The notes: generated by a model not told the origin, from the letters alone. Numbered from the stretch's first letter, positions 8,470-17,102 are shown. The stretch is DNA of 35,868 nucleotides from Myxococcaceae bacterium (GCA_020247085.1 JADCJJ010000064.1:1-35868); one strand, 5' to 3'. A program made the numbers and translations.

Positions 8470-9132
8470 TTACTCGCGCTGGAAGTTACAGGGCCGGCAG
8501 CACTTGTACTGCTCGAGACAGCCCACGCTGGAGAGGCACCCGGCGCTCGTCTTCTCGATGCCAACGAGGAACCGGCCTCCACGGCACTCGAAGGTGCCGG
8601 CCTGGTTGTTCTCGAAGAGGAACAGGTCGGCGACCGACGCCGAGAGCACCGTGCCCTGCCGCGTCGTGAGCTGCGAGGCGTACTCGCAGTCGCACCAGCT
8701 GGAGGACTGAATCCGGACCCGCGCGGTCTGGGACAGCGTCACCTCGCCGTTGAGCTGGCTCGTCCCCTGAACCGCCAGGCTGCCGACGCTGGCCGCCCCG
8801 GCAAACGAAGCGCTCGAGCCGGTCACGGTTCCGCCGTCGACGGGGCCCACCTTCGACTCCAGCCACTCCTTGAGTTGGGCAAAGTTGGTGTTCACCTCGC
8901 TCGCCTTCGCAGGGGTGTCGGCAGAGAAGCAGAAGGGAAGGCCATTGGGGCACAGGCCGTCGGCAGCCAGCGCAAGCGGCGCGACGACGAGGGCCAGAAC
9001 CGCCCCGCCCACCAGCACTCTGGCGCGGCGGCGCGCGCGCGACGAGCGCTCCCGCTCCTGCGCCTCGAGCCTGGCGACCCGGGTCGTGAGTTCGGCGAGA
9101 GCAGCCGCTGTTTCAGGGGGTTCTTGCTTCAT
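8470..9132 (-). CDS. Coiled-coil/single-TM protein with Cys-rich extracellular end
   Basis: The 220-residue protein starts with a short predicted coiled coil (residues about 8-30, AALAELTTRVARLEAQERE), a basic RRRAR patch, one membrane-spanning segment (about 38-58), and then an exported part. That part contains TPAKASEVNTNFAQLKEWLESKVG, a motif often seen at the start of bacterial fibre or stalk-like secreted proteins, a beta-rich repeat segment, and a C-terminus with many cysteines (CDCEY, CRGGRF, CLSSVGCLEQYKCCRPC) likely to form disulphides. The topology is therefore N-in with the C-terminus outside. I do not recognise a family with an assigned function. ATG at 9132 is preceded by AGGA. 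Its third-position GC is lower than that of the neighbours. Confidence 0.8.
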   Translation of the reverse strand: MKQEPPETAAALAELTTRVARLEAQERERSSRARRRARVLVGGAVLALVVAPLALAADGLCPNGLPFCFSADTPAKASEVNTNFAQLKEWLESKVGPVDGGTVTGSSASFAGAASVGSLAVQGTSQLNGEVTLSQTARVRIQSSSWCDCEYASQLTTRQGTVLSASVADLFLFENNQAGTFECRGGRFLVGIEKTSAGCLSSVGCLEQYKCCRPCNFQRE

Positions 9133-9144
9133 GAAGTCCTGACG

Positions 9145-9600
9145 CTAGCACATGCCCCTCGAGCGCCCGCCCGGCGTCTCTCGCCGCGCCTGAGCCGGCG
9201 CGCGAGCGGTCGAGCTTGCCCTCGACCTCGGCGTGCCGCGCGCGCTGCGCCTCGGGCGTGTCGTGCACGAACCCAGCGCCTCGGTCTGCAGCGCCTGCCC
9301 GTCCTCCGAGAGGAACGCCACCTTCGCCTCGTGGCGGCCTGCCGCGAACGGCTTCCCGTCAGGCCGCTTGCCGCCGGAGACGAAGGCCATCGCCCCGTGC
9401 GTGCTCGCCTGCGGCGAGGAAGAGACAACGTCTAGCCTCGCGCCCGGCTCGGCCGACCGCACCTCGAGCCTCACCTGCCCCTTCGTGCCCGAGGGCCTGC
9501 GGCGGGAGCAGACGACCTGCGCTCCGTCCGACGGAGTGGTGACGCCCGGCCCGCTCCGCGAACCCGGTCAGGTCCTCACGGCTGAGGTGCGCGTCGTCAT
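9145..9600 (-). pseudogene. Decayed gene for a small beta-rich envelope-type protein
   Basis: On the minus strand an ATG at 9600 reads MTTRTSAVRT and hits TGA, yet the same frame continues with coding-like composition: VRLEVRSAEPGARLD, then SPQASTHGAMAFVSGG, PFAAGRHEAKVAFLSEDG and LQTEALG. At about 9265 the frame must shift by one base to continue as FVHDTPEAQRARHAEVEGKLDRSRAG. One in-frame stop and one frameshift in about 450 bases indicate a dead gene or sequencing errors. It lies downstream of the lipoprotein gene at 9621 on the same strand and may once have been co-transcribed with it. I cannot name the family. Confidence 0.5.
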
Positions 9601-9620
9601 GGAGCGCCGAGCGCGCTGGC

Positions 9621-10946
9621 TCACGGCCCGCTGAAACTCCACGTCGCCTGCACGGGCCCACTCGCGCAGGCTCGCGAGGACGAACCCATGAGCGACCTCG
9701 GGTCCGACCACGTCGTCGTGGAGGTGCCCGGGCAGGCGTCATCGCCGCTGTCGAAGAGCACGGGCACCAGGTACTGAGCCTGGCACGTGCCAGCGCCAGC
9801 GCTGCGCCGTCGGCACGAGATGGGCACCGTCACGTCACCGGCGAACCCCCAGCTGTATCGGCTGCGGGTCAGGCGCAACGAGCCCATGAACGGGGCGCTG
9901 CCACCCTTGAGGTCGCAGTCGCAGTCCGGCAGCTCGACGAAGCCAGCCGTCACCATCAGCGTCCCCGAGCCCTCGTAGCTCCCCTCTTCGTCTCGGCTCG
10001 TGAAGGTCACGCGCCCCATGGCCGCGACGCGCAGCTTCGTCGAGCCGGTGCCGGGGCCGCCGCGGTCGGAGTCGAAGGTGAACGTTCCGCTCAGCTCGGC
10101 CGGGTACTCGACCTGGTCGTCGGTGACGCGCACGTTCGACACCACGGTGGTGAGCCCGTCACTCGTGTTGAAGCGCAGGCTCACCGCGACGAGGTCGGGG
10201 CTCGGCTTGCGGGCGGGCGCCGTGAAGGTGACCTGCGCCCCCGCGTTGCGCACGGTGCCGAACGTCGCGTTGCCGCCCTCGACCCCATTGACCGCGGCCT
10301 GTGACCGGAGCGGCGCCAACTCCTCCTCGACGCAGTCGAGCGCGATGGGCGCCAGCTCGTCGCCCTCCACCACCTCGGAGGGCGCGAAGTCACAGCTCCT
10401 CAACGCGAAGACCTGTGACTGGCTCACCTTCACCTGCGCCCTGCTGGGCGTGAGCGAGAAGCCCCTCAGCATGGTCCAGTCGGACAGGTGCGTCGTGGTG
10501 ACCGACAACGTCCGGGTGGTCTCGTTCACCGTCGTGGGCAGGGGCCGCCAGCGGCGCTTCGAGTCCTGAAAGGCGACGCGCAGGAAGCGCGGCTCCGTCG
10601 CCTTCGCCTCGTCTTCTGCGTACCGCAGCGAGAGGGTCGCCGGGCTCGTGAAGCGCGTACCGTCGGGCCCCAGCCGCCAGGCCACCGCGCTGCCCGGCGC
10701 GGTCGCGGTGATGGGGGTGATCGAGAACATCGTCGGCGTCGAGACGGCGCCGGCGGGAACCGTGAGGCTGAGCAGGCCGTCGGGGGTGCTGATGGTGCCG
10801 CCCTCGGGGCCGAGCATGCGGGTGGTGCTCGCCCCGCTGGGCGTGCCGAGCTCGGTGACGGCGACGACGCGAGGCCGGGGCGTGGGCTGGCCACACCCAG
10901 CGCCGAGGGCAGCCAGGACGAGGACGGTCGAGCGGAAGAGCGGCAT
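9621..10946 (-). CDS. Secreted lipoprotein with ZU5-like N-terminal domain
   Basis: The 441-residue protein starts at ATG 10946 with a signal sequence (MPLFRSTVLVLAALGAGCG) that ends in a cysteine with a loose lipobox. Residues about 30-150 contain GPEGGTISTPDGLLSLTVPAGAVSTPTMFSITPI, the pattern of ZU5-like domains, followed by a beta-rich segment typical of myxobacterial exported proteins. The rest is beta-strand and Cys-containing (PDCDCDLKGG, CRRRSAGAGTCQ). It is probably an outer-surface lipoprotein; no enzymatic motif is seen. The frame extends eight codons upstream, but only the chosen ATG puts the signal sequence at the N-terminus. Confidence 0.8.
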   Translation of the reverse strand: MPLFRSTVLVLAALGAGCGQPTPRPRVVAVTELGTPSGASTTRMLGPEGGTISTPDGLLSLTVPAGAVSTPTMFSITPITATAPGSAVAWRLGPDGTRFTSPATLSLRYAEDEAKATEPRFLRVAFQDSKRRWRPLPTTVNETTRTLSVTTTHLSDWTMLRGFSLTPSRAQVKVSQSQVFALRSCDFAPSEVVEGDELAPIALDCVEEELAPLRSQAAVNGVEGGNATFGTVRNAGAQVTFTAPARKPSPDLVAVSLRFNTSDGLTTVVSNVRVTDDQVEYPAELSGTFTFDSDRGGPGTGSTKLRVAAMGRVTFTSRDEEGSYEGSGTLMVTAGFVELPDCDCDLKGGSAPFMGSLRLTRSRYSWGFAGDVTVPISCRRRSAGAGTCQAQYLVPVLFDSGDDACPGTSTTTWSDPRSLMGSSSRACASGPVQATWSFSGP

Positions 10947-11003
10947 CGCGCGCACGCTAGAACGGCGCACGCAGAAGTCGAAAGAGCCGCGGCCGCCTCG
11001 CTG

Positions 11004-11346
11004 TCAGTTGACCGCGCCCGCCGAGGTCGGCAGGAGCCACCTCGTTGCAGAAGGCGACACGCTCAGAGACGTCGCGACGACGCGCTCACCGTTCGCCTGA
11101 TGGCACGTGCCGGGGCTCGAGACTCCGCGCGCCCACGTGGCAGCTCGTCGGGTGGGCCTTCGGGTGCGGCACCACGACACCGGGCGGCGCACCGGGGCGC
11201 TCGGCCGTGAGCGCGAAGGTGACGCTCCCCTCGGACGGGTCGTGGTCGTGCTCGCCGGCCAGGCGACGCCGCCCGGACTCGGAGCCGCGCGCCCTCGTTG
11301 GTGACGCCCGCGCCCCATCGCCGCCAGCTGGGCACGATGCCATCAC
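11004..11346 (-). pseudogene. Frameshifted remnant of a small protein gene
   Basis: Two minus-strand frames carry coding-like sequence in succession. One reads DPSEGSVTFALTAERPG and then PHPKAHPTSCHVGARSLEPR, and soon afterwards meets TGA. The next frame continues with GTCHQANGERVVATSL, then SPSATRWLLPTSAGAVN and a stop at 11004. A single-base shift near 11110 would join them. It lies between the lipoprotein and radical SAM genes on the same strand. The fold and family are unknown. A sequencing error would explain it equally well. Confidence 0.4.
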
Positions 11347-11362
11347 CTCGCGCGAGGGCCCG

Positions 11363-12595
11363 TCAGCGTGCCTGGGGGGCCCGCCGCTTCACCAGGTCGC
11401 GCGGCGTGGGCGGCCGGGGGTCGGGCGCGTCGAAGGGCTCCTCGACGAGGTCGAAGCGGCCATGGTCGAACGGCACGCCCGGAGCGGCCTCGCGCAGCAC
11501 CAGGCGCTCGCGCAGCCCCCGCCGCGCGAGCGTCTTCGCGCGGAAGTGACAGTACGGGTTGTTGCCGGGCCGCCCCAGCACCGCGTGGGCCGTGAAGGTG
11601 CACCCGGCGAGGCAGCGCTCGGCGAAGGGGCACTCGCGGCAGAAGCCCCACAGCGCCTCGACCGTCCGCGCCCGCGCGAAGCCGATGCGCTCCGAGCCCT
11701 CCCACAGCTCTCGCAGCGAGCGCTCGGCGAGCGAGCCGCCGACGTACGACGGCTGGAGCGACGGGCAGCCCTTCACCGCCCCGTGCGCCTCGATGCCCAT
11801 GACGAAGCGCCCCGCCTGACAGCCCGCCCACGCGTCCTCGGGAACGACGCCGGCGAGCGACCGCAGCTCGGGCTCGTCGGGGTGGAAGTAGCCGAGGTTG
11901 TTTCCCGGCATCACCGCCAGCCTCGCCTCGCGCCAGGCGCGGCGCTTGAGCTCGAGCACCCGAGGCACCAGGTCGAGCAGGTTCCACGGCTGCAGCAGCA
12001 TCGCCGGGCGGTCGGCCGCGCGCCCCAGCGGCGCCGTCACCTGGAGCTGCCACGCCGTCGCGCCCTGGTCGCGCAGGTGCTCGTACAGCCCCTCGAGGTC
12101 GCCGACGTTGAGACGGTTGACGTTGGTGTTCGCCGACACCCGCACGCCAGCCTCGCGCAGGAAGCCCATCGCCGCCGTGGCCGCGGCGAAGCTGCCGCGC
12201 GAGGCACGCATCAGGTCGTGCGTCGCCTCGAGCCCGTCGAGCGACACCGACGCCTGGTAGAGCCCCGCGCCGGCCATCGCGAAGGCCAGCCTTCGGTCGA
12301 CGCCGCGCCCCCCGGTGGTGAGCACCGGGCGAATGCCCGCCTCCTTCAGCGCCGCCACGACGTCGAGGAAGCCCGGGTGCAGGTAGGCCTCTCCGCCGAT
12401 GAGCACCACCTCGCGCGTGCCCAGCGCGGCGAGCTCGCCGACGACGGCCAACGCCTTGTCCGTCGTCAGCTCTCCCTCGCGGGCCGTACCCGCCCGGGAG
12501 CCGCAGTGGGTGCACGGCTGGTCACACGCGAGCGTGAGCTCCCAGACGACGTACGCCGGGTGCCAGGCCGCCGAGAGGTCCTGCCGCCGCGACAT
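11363..12595 (-). CDS. Radical SAM/SPASM peptide-maturase-like enzyme 1
   Basis: The 410-residue protein has the radical SAM cluster motif C-x3-C-x2-C (C24, C28, C31 in ACDQPCTHCGSR), the GGEA SAM-binding segment and SVSLDG. The C-terminal SPASM region has GCQAG, KGCPSLQ, WGFCRECPFAERCLAGC and NPYCHFRA, enough cysteines for two auxiliary Fe-S clusters. SPASM enzymes mostly modify ribosomal peptides or protein side chains by radical chemistry. It aligns over its whole length with the enzyme at 23384-24733, sharing CTHCGSRAG, LIGGEA, SLDGLE.THD, ADRP, CQAG, KGCPSL, SYVGG, LWGFC, PGNNP and RGLRER. ATG 12595 lies 3 nt after the stop of the small gene at 12599 (TGA CGC ATG), so the two are almost certainly translationally coupled and that protein is the leading substrate candidate. 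Confidence 0.9.
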   Translation of the reverse strand: MSRRQDLSAAWHPAYVVWELTLACDQPCTHCGSRAGTAREGELTTDKALAVVGELAALGTREVVLIGGEAYLHPGFLDVVAALKEAGIRPVLTTGGRGVDRRLAFAMAGAGLYQASVSLDGLEATHDLMRASRGSFAAATAAMGFLREAGVRVSANTNVNRLNVGDLEGLYEHLRDQGATAWQLQVTAPLGRAADRPAMLLQPWNLLDLVPRVLELKRRAWREARLAVMPGNNLGYFHPDEPELRSLAGVVPEDAWAGCQAGRFVMGIEAHGAVKGCPSLQPSYVGGSLAERSLRELWEGSERIGFARARTVEALWGFCRECPFAERCLAGCTFTAHAVLGRPGNNPYCHFRAKTLARRGLRERLVLREAAPGVPFDHGRFDLVEEPFDAPDPRPPTPRDLVKRRAPQAR

Positions 12596-12598
12596 GCG

Positions 12599-12946
12599 TC
12601 AAGGCCCCGCGTCAGCGCCCGCGTCGCTCGCCGCCGCGCCGCCGTCGGTGCTCCCCGCGTCGCCTGACTTCACCCCGGCGTCGGTGCTCCCCGCGTCGCG
12701 CACCTCACCGCAGACGTAGTCGGTCTGCCGCCCCCCATCGGGCAGCGTGATGCTCTCGTAGCAGCTCGACGGCGCCGCCCCGTAGCACGCCATGAGCGTC
12801 ATCGACGCCCCCAGCCCGCCGAGCAACCCCAGCGCCAGCTTGCCCACCCGCGCCGTTCTCGAACCTTCGGCACCGCAGTGCGGACAGGCCGACGCCGACG
12901 AGGGAACGACTCCGGAACACGACGAACACTTCGTCAACGCAGACAT
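12599..12946 (-). CDS. Small zinc-ribbon/TM protein with ACYG motif, putative radical SAM partner
   Basis: The 115-residue protein starts at ATG 12946, with GGGAGG about 9-10 nt upstream. It has a zinc ribbon at the N-terminus (CSSC...CPHC, residues about 7-24), a hydrophobic helix (about 33-52, LALGLLGGLGASMTLMAC) and then ACYGAAPSSCYESITLPDGG, a further cysteine (YVCGEV) and an Asp/Ala/Gly/Ser-rich tail. The cysteine in LMAC could be read as a lipobox, but it follows a 30-residue cytosolic part, so a simple membrane anchor is more likely. It ends 3 nt before the radical SAM/SPASM gene. From memory, paired radical SAM/lipoprotein systems of other phyla (TIGR04133/TIGR04134) also carry a Cys followed by a YG motif; that comparison is unverified. 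The role as modification substrate is inferred from coupling and motif. Confidence 0.75.
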   Translation of the reverse strand: MSALTKCSSCSGVVPSSASACPHCGAEGSRTARVGKLALGLLGGLGASMTLMACYGAAPSSCYESITLPDGGRQTDYVCGEVRDAGSTDAGVKSGDAGSTDGGAAASDAGADAGP

Positions 12947-13090
12947 GGTTGTGAGACCTCCCCGACCCGTGATGGGCACGAGCCGGAGCAAGGCCTGCGC
13001 CATCGGAGAACCTGCCGGAATCAGAGCGCAGCACCGCCGCGTGGGCCTCGGTCAGGCGTAGACCCTGACGGCCATGACAGGGTGCCGGCA

Positions 13091-13912
13091 TCAGGGCTGC
13101 GAGAGGAGCCGGTCGAACCGAACCGCCGCCGCGTCGACCTTCAGCACCAGCTGCAGCAGCTGCCGCGACAGGGCGCGCGCCTGCTCCGCCAGCGCCTCGT
13201 CGTGGTGCTCCTGCGCCTCGCCCGACAGCGCCATCGCCAGGCCGGTGAAGCCCAGGAGCAGCTCGTACAGCTGCTGCTTGTCCTTGTTCGGCAGCTTCGC
13301 GAGCTCGGGCGACTCGTCGACGCTCGCGTTGACGGCCGCGAAGACGGCCTGGGTCACCTCGTCGGACGGCTCGGGCGTGCCGTTGGCGATGGTGGCGTTG
13401 GCGATGAGGAAGAACGCGAGCGCCCCGGCGACGTTGTTGCGCCACGGCTTCGTCTCGGGCTGCGCCTCGAAGCCCACCTTCGTCGCCTGGACGAGGGCCA
13501 CCACGCCCTCGCGCTCCTCGGGTGACTCGGTGATGGCCTCGGCGATGAGCTTCGCCGCGCTCACGCGCTTGTCCGGCTTGAAGGCGCCCAGGTTCTTCAC
13601 CACGCGGGGCGCCGCCACCTGCGGCCCGGCCTCGGGGAGCGCGCGCCCGCTGGCGGCCTCGCGCTCGGCCTTCTCGACGGCGGCCAGGCCCCACTTGTTG
13701 ATCATCGCCTGCCGCGTCGTGAGCCGCGCGATGTTCTGCTGCGTCGTGGTGAAGATGTTCTGCACGGCGCTGGCGTAGCCGAAGGAGCTGTAGACGGTGC
13801 CGTAGCCGGTGTTCCACCCTCCGGCGTTCGAGTTCCACGTCTGGGCCAGCGCGGACCATGACGCGAGCGACAGCGACAACGTGAGCGCGGTTCGGAGCAT
13901 GGGCCGCGTCAT
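13091..13912 (-). CDS. Secreted protein of unknown function
   Basis: The 273-residue protein has a cleavable signal peptide (about residues 1-23, ending SALAQ) and a Gly/Tyr/Asn-rich start to the mature part (NSNAGGWNTGYGTVYSSFGYA). The remainder is mostly predicted helix: a first segment TTQQNIARLTTRQAMINKWG, a central hydrophobic helix (GALAFFLIANATIANG) and amphipathic C-terminal helices with EAQEHHDEALAEQA. I do not recognise an enzyme motif. It is the first gene of a possible three-gene minus-strand run with the ACYG protein (144-nt gap) and radical SAM enzyme 1. ATG 13912 was preferred, though ATG 13900 is also possible. Confidence 0.8.
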   Translation of the reverse strand: MTRPMLRTALTLSLSLASWSALAQTWNSNAGGWNTGYGTVYSSFGYASAVQNIFTTTQQNIARLTTRQAMINKWGLAAVEKAEREAASGRALPEAGPQVAAPRVVKNLGAFKPDKRVSAAKLIAEAITESPEEREGVVALVQATKVGFEAQPETKPWRNNVAGALAFFLIANATIANGTPEPSDEVTQAVFAAVNASVDESPELAKLPNKDKQQLYELLLGFTGLAMALSGEAQEHHDEALAEQARALSRQLLQLVLKVDAAAVRFDRLLSQP

Positions 13913-13946
13913 ACCGCAGGTGCGCCCTTCGCTTCTCGGCCAGGCG

Positions 13947-15170
13947 CTACCGCAGGCGAAAGCGCAGGCGCAGGCCGTCCATCGGCTCGAGCACGTCGCC
14001 GTCGCGCAGGTGGGCGTACGGCCGCTCCCGCCCGTTGACGCGGAGCGCCGGGCCCCACGCCCTGCGGCCCCGCGCCAGGCCGGCGATGTCTTCGACGAAC
14101 CACCGCGCGCCGTCGTCCTCGACGCGCAGCGCCAGCCGCGACGCGGGGTGCTCGTCGCCGGCGCTCACCTGTACCGCGCACTCGTCGAGCTGGCCGATGA
14201 AGTTGGGGTGCGTGCCCGACAGGCCGATGCTGCGACCGGGCCCGGGGCGCGCGGCGACGCCCGCCGGGGCCGCCACCACCTCGAGCGTCGCCTGGCCGGC
14301 CGAGAAGAGGAGCCGCTCCGCCGGCGTCACCAGGCGGGGCAGGCGTTCGCGCACCGCGGCCCACGCCTTCGCCACCGCCTCGGGGCGCACCGCCAGCCCC
14401 ACCGGCCCCACCCGCACCGACTCGAGGGGCACCGTCCAGGGGGCCGCGGCCAGCAGGGCGAGCAGCTGGTCGACGTCGTTCGCGGCACGCAGCCCGGTGC
14501 CGAAGCTCGCCGGGTCGACCTCGAGGTGGCGCAGGAAGCGGCAGGCCGGCTCCTCGAGCACGCGCTGCACCAGCAGGGCCGGCGTCTCGCCCATCGGCGA
14601 CACTGGCGTCGGCCCCCGCACCACGACGCGGCGGGGGAACCCCCGGTGGAAGTCGACGTCGAGCCAACCGTCGCGCCAGGCGGCGCCGAGCGAGCCCAGG
14701 GCCCGGGCGTCGTCCTCGGCGTCGCCGGCCTCGCCCGCCACGCGGCGGCCGGTGGGGTTGCCGTTCTCGATGAGCCAGTCGCCCCACACGAGCCAGCGCG
14801 CGTCGTCGTCGAGGTCGTCGAGCACCGCCCGCTCGAGCGCCGGGCTGTCGGGCGGCGGCGGCGCGAGCCAGACGCGAAAGGCGGCGCCGTCGGGGAACTC
14901 GACGACGTCGCCGCTCTCGACCTCGGCGTCGCGCACCGCCTCGCCGTTCTTCCTCACGCCGTTCGCCGAACCCACGTCGAACACCCACCACCGCCCGAAG
15001 CGGAACTCGAAGCGCGCGTGCAGCGGCGCGAGCAGGCCCGAGGCGAGCGCCACCCCGCTCTTCGGCGACCGCCCGACGGTGAGGCCGTCGACGAGCGCCA
15101 CCTGCTCCCCGCGCCTCGCCGCGCCGGCGTGCGGGCTGATGACCTCGAGACGGGGGAAGCCGGCGTCCAC
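13947..15170 (-). CDS. FHA-domain/TIGR02996 protein
   Basis: The 407-residue protein begins with a classic FHA domain (about residues 1-100): GRSPKSGVAL, LLAPLHARFEF and GSANGVRKNG supply the GR, S/L-x-x-H and NG positions used in phosphothreonine binding. Next comes LDDLDDDARWLVWGDWLIENGNPTGRRV, matching the TIGR02996 signature, and leucine-rich-repeat-like units. The C-terminal 100 residues hold a second FHA-like sandwich (WFVEDIAGL, LRVNGRERPYAHLRDGDVLE). It is likely a cytoplasmic signalling adaptor for Ser/Thr kinases, which are abundant in myxobacteria. GTG 15170 was chosen because it starts just before the first FHA strand; upstream extension would run into the divergent gene's promoter region. 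It resembles the protein at 7232-8353. Confidence 0.82.
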   Translation of the reverse strand: MDAGFPRLEVISPHAGAARRGEQVALVDGLTVGRSPKSGVALASGLLAPLHARFEFRFGRWWVFDVGSANGVRKNGEAVRDAEVESGDVVEFPDGAAFRVWLAPPPPDSPALERAVLDDLDDDARWLVWGDWLIENGNPTGRRVAGEAGDAEDDARALGSLGAAWRDGWLDVDFHRGFPRRVVVRGPTPVSPMGETPALLVQRVLEEPACRFLRHLEVDPASFGTGLRAANDVDQLLALLAAAPWTVPLESVRVGPVGLAVRPEAVAKAWAAVRERLPRLVTPAERLLFSAGQATLEVVAAPAGVAARPGPGRSIGLSGTHPNFIGQLDECAVQVSAGDEHPASRLALRVEDDGARWFVEDIAGLARGRRAWGPALRVNGRERPYAHLRDGDVLEPMDGLRLRFRLR

Positions 15171-15267
15171 GCCCCTCGGAGTCTCCCACGGGCCGCGGCC
15201 GGGTCGAAGCCAGCGGCGGGCGCCTGGCGCGGGCGTGGATTCGACGCCGCCGCCGGGGCGGTGGAGT

Positions 15268-17052
15268 ATGGGGCGGCGCATGTGGCCGTTCCTGAGAGCG
15301 CGCTTCGGAACGCTCGACACCCGCAGCCTCGGGCTGTTCCGCGTCGGCTTCGGCCTGCTGCTGGTGTCGAACCTGCTCGACCGCACCGGCTTCTTCGGCG
15401 ACGACCTGGTCAGCTTCTATACGAACGACGGCCTGTGGCCGAACCACTACGCCCTCTTCCTGCCGCCGACGCACGGCTACTGGTCGCTGCTGTCGGGCTT
15501 CTCGACGCCGGGCGAGGTGCGCTTCGCGCTGGCCGTCGTCCTCGTCATCTACCTGCTCTACACGGTGGGCCTGTGGACGCGGGCGATGCAGGTGCTCGCG
15601 CTGCTGGCGCTCGAGTCGGTCAACTTCCGCTTCCTGCTGCCGCAGCACGGCGGCACGGTGGTGATGAACATCCTCGCGGTGTGGACGGTGTTCCTCCCGC
15701 TGGGCGACCGCTTCTCGCTCGACGCGCTCTTCGCCAGCCTTCGCCAGCACGACGAGCGCACCCCCGCGCAGCTGCACCAGCGGGCCTGGCTCGAGGGCCA
15801 GCCGGCGACGCGCACCGGGCTCGCCGTCTTCGGCGTCTTCTTCAACTTCGCCGCCATCTACTTCTTCAACACCGTGCACAAGGTGGGCGCGTCGTGGCGC
15901 GACGGGAGCGCCGTGCACTACCTGCTGTGGCAGAACCGCATGGCGACGCACCTCGCCGACGTCATCCGCCACCACGAGCCCGCCTTCCTCAGCCCCGCGC
16001 TCACGTACGGCACGCTCGTCATCGAGGGCGGCCTGGTGGTGCTGCTCCTCTCGCCCGTGCTCCAGGACAAGCTGAGGCCACTCGCGCTGGGCTGCATCTG
16101 GGCCCTGCACGGCGGCATCGCCCTGATGACGACGCTGGGCCCCTTCTCGTACTCGATGATGGCCTTCGGCCTGTTGACGGTGACGCCGGGCCTGTGGGGC
16201 TGGCTCGAGGCCCGCTGGCGCCGGGGGCCACCGGTGACGGTGCGCTACGACGAGGCGAGCGCGCTTCACCGCTTCGGAGCCCGCCTCGCCGCGCGCCTCG
16301 ACCTCGGCCAGCGGCTGACCTTCGAGGCGACACCGGGGGCCCGGCTCGGCCCGGCCGAGGTGACGGCGGTGGCGAAGGCGCTGCCCCTCTGGCGCCTGGG
16401 AGCCCCCCTCGTCGGCCCGGCCTTCGCCGCGCTGCGGTGGGGCCTCGCCACCCTCGCCTCGCAGCTGACGCCGACGCCACCGCCGCCCCCGAGGCCGCCC
16501 TTCGTGCAGCGCCTGGGCGGGCTCGCCTCGACGGCGGGGCCCGCGCTGGTGCTCGCCGCGGTGGTGAGCCAGTTGCTGATGGAGAACTGGGCGGTGCCCG
16601 CGGCCCTCAAGCCGGCCAGCCGCCCGCAGTGGATGACCGACGTCATCGACGTCTGGCAGGTGCCGCAGGGCTGGTCGATGTTCGCGCCCGACGTGCCAAA
16701 GCAGGACGCGCGCCTCGTCGTCGACGCCACCCTCGCCGACGGCACGCACGTCGACCCGCTCACCGGCCTCGCGCCCGACTTCGACGCGCTCTTCAACGGC
16801 CCCTGGTTCATGAACCAGCACTGGTGCGAGGTGCACGCGCGCATGCCGGGCTGGAGGCACCACTGGCGGAACTTCCGCGACTACCTGCTCCGGCGCCACG
16901 GCGCCCGGCGCCCCTCGGCCGAGCAGCGCATCGTCGCGCTCGAGGTCTTCACCCTCACCGGCGACATGCCGCCGCCCGGCTCGACGACGCCCACCAACGT
17001 CAGGCGGGAGCGGCTGTTCGGCGAGGGGCCCGGCGAGCTGCAGCGCCCCTGA
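15268..17052 (+). CDS. HTTM-domain membrane protein (vitamin K-dependent carboxylase-like)
   Basis: The 594-residue protein is a multi-pass membrane protein with the HTTM/gamma-carboxylase-like pattern: an N-terminal RSLGLFRVGFGLLLVSNLLDR, several long hydrophobic segments, FNFAAIYFFNTVHKVGASWRDGSAVHY and later WSMFAPDVP. Bacterial HTTM proteins are related to the membrane part of vitamin K-dependent gamma-carboxylase, but their reaction is mostly unknown. After about residue 320 there is a soluble insert with a Pro-rich linker (TPTPPPPPRPP), then another TM helix and a C-terminal domain with YLLRRHG. Alternative ATGs lie at 15268 and 15280; no clear Shine-Dalgarno separates them. It is divergent from the FHA gene and 50 nt upstream of the CPBP protease gene. 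Confidence 0.85.
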   Translation: MGRRMWPFLRARFGTLDTRSLGLFRVGFGLLLVSNLLDRTGFFGDDLVSFYTNDGLWPNHYALFLPPTHGYWSLLSGFSTPGEVRFALAVVLVIYLLYTVGLWTRAMQVLALLALESVNFRFLLPQHGGTVVMNILAVWTVFLPLGDRFSLDALFASLRQHDERTPAQLHQRAWLEGQPATRTGLAVFGVFFNFAAIYFFNTVHKVGASWRDGSAVHYLLWQNRMATHLADVIRHHEPAFLSPALTYGTLVIEGGLVVLLLSPVLQDKLRPLALGCIWALHGGIALMTTLGPFSYSMMAFGLLTVTPGLWGWLEARWRRGPPVTVRYDEASALHRFGARLAARLDLGQRLTFEATPGARLGPAEVTAVAKALPLWRLGAPLVGPAFAALRWGLATLASQLTPTPPPPPRPPFVQRLGGLASTAGPALVLAAVVSQLLMENWAVPAALKPASRPQWMTDVIDVWQVPQGWSMFAPDVPKQDARLVVDATLADGTHVDPLTGLAPDFDALFNGPWFMNQHWCEVHARMPGWRHHWRNFRDYLLRRHGARRPSAEQRIVALEVFTLTGDMPPPGSTTPTNVRRERLFGEGPGELQRP

Positions 17053-17102
17053 CGGGCGACGAGGGCGCCATCGGCGCGCGCCAGCGGCTACGCTGTGCGC
17101 CC

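Noticed and set aside
13051-13069. Short hairpin GTCAGG-N7-CCTGAC after the secreted-protein gene
   Set aside because: Only a 6-bp stem without a T-tract; too weak to call as a terminator, although the position is suitable.
13909-16899. Minus-strand open frame of almost 1000 codons across the FHA and HTTM genes
   Set aside because: It spans two divergent real genes, has extreme Arg/Ala/Gly content and no recognisable domain.
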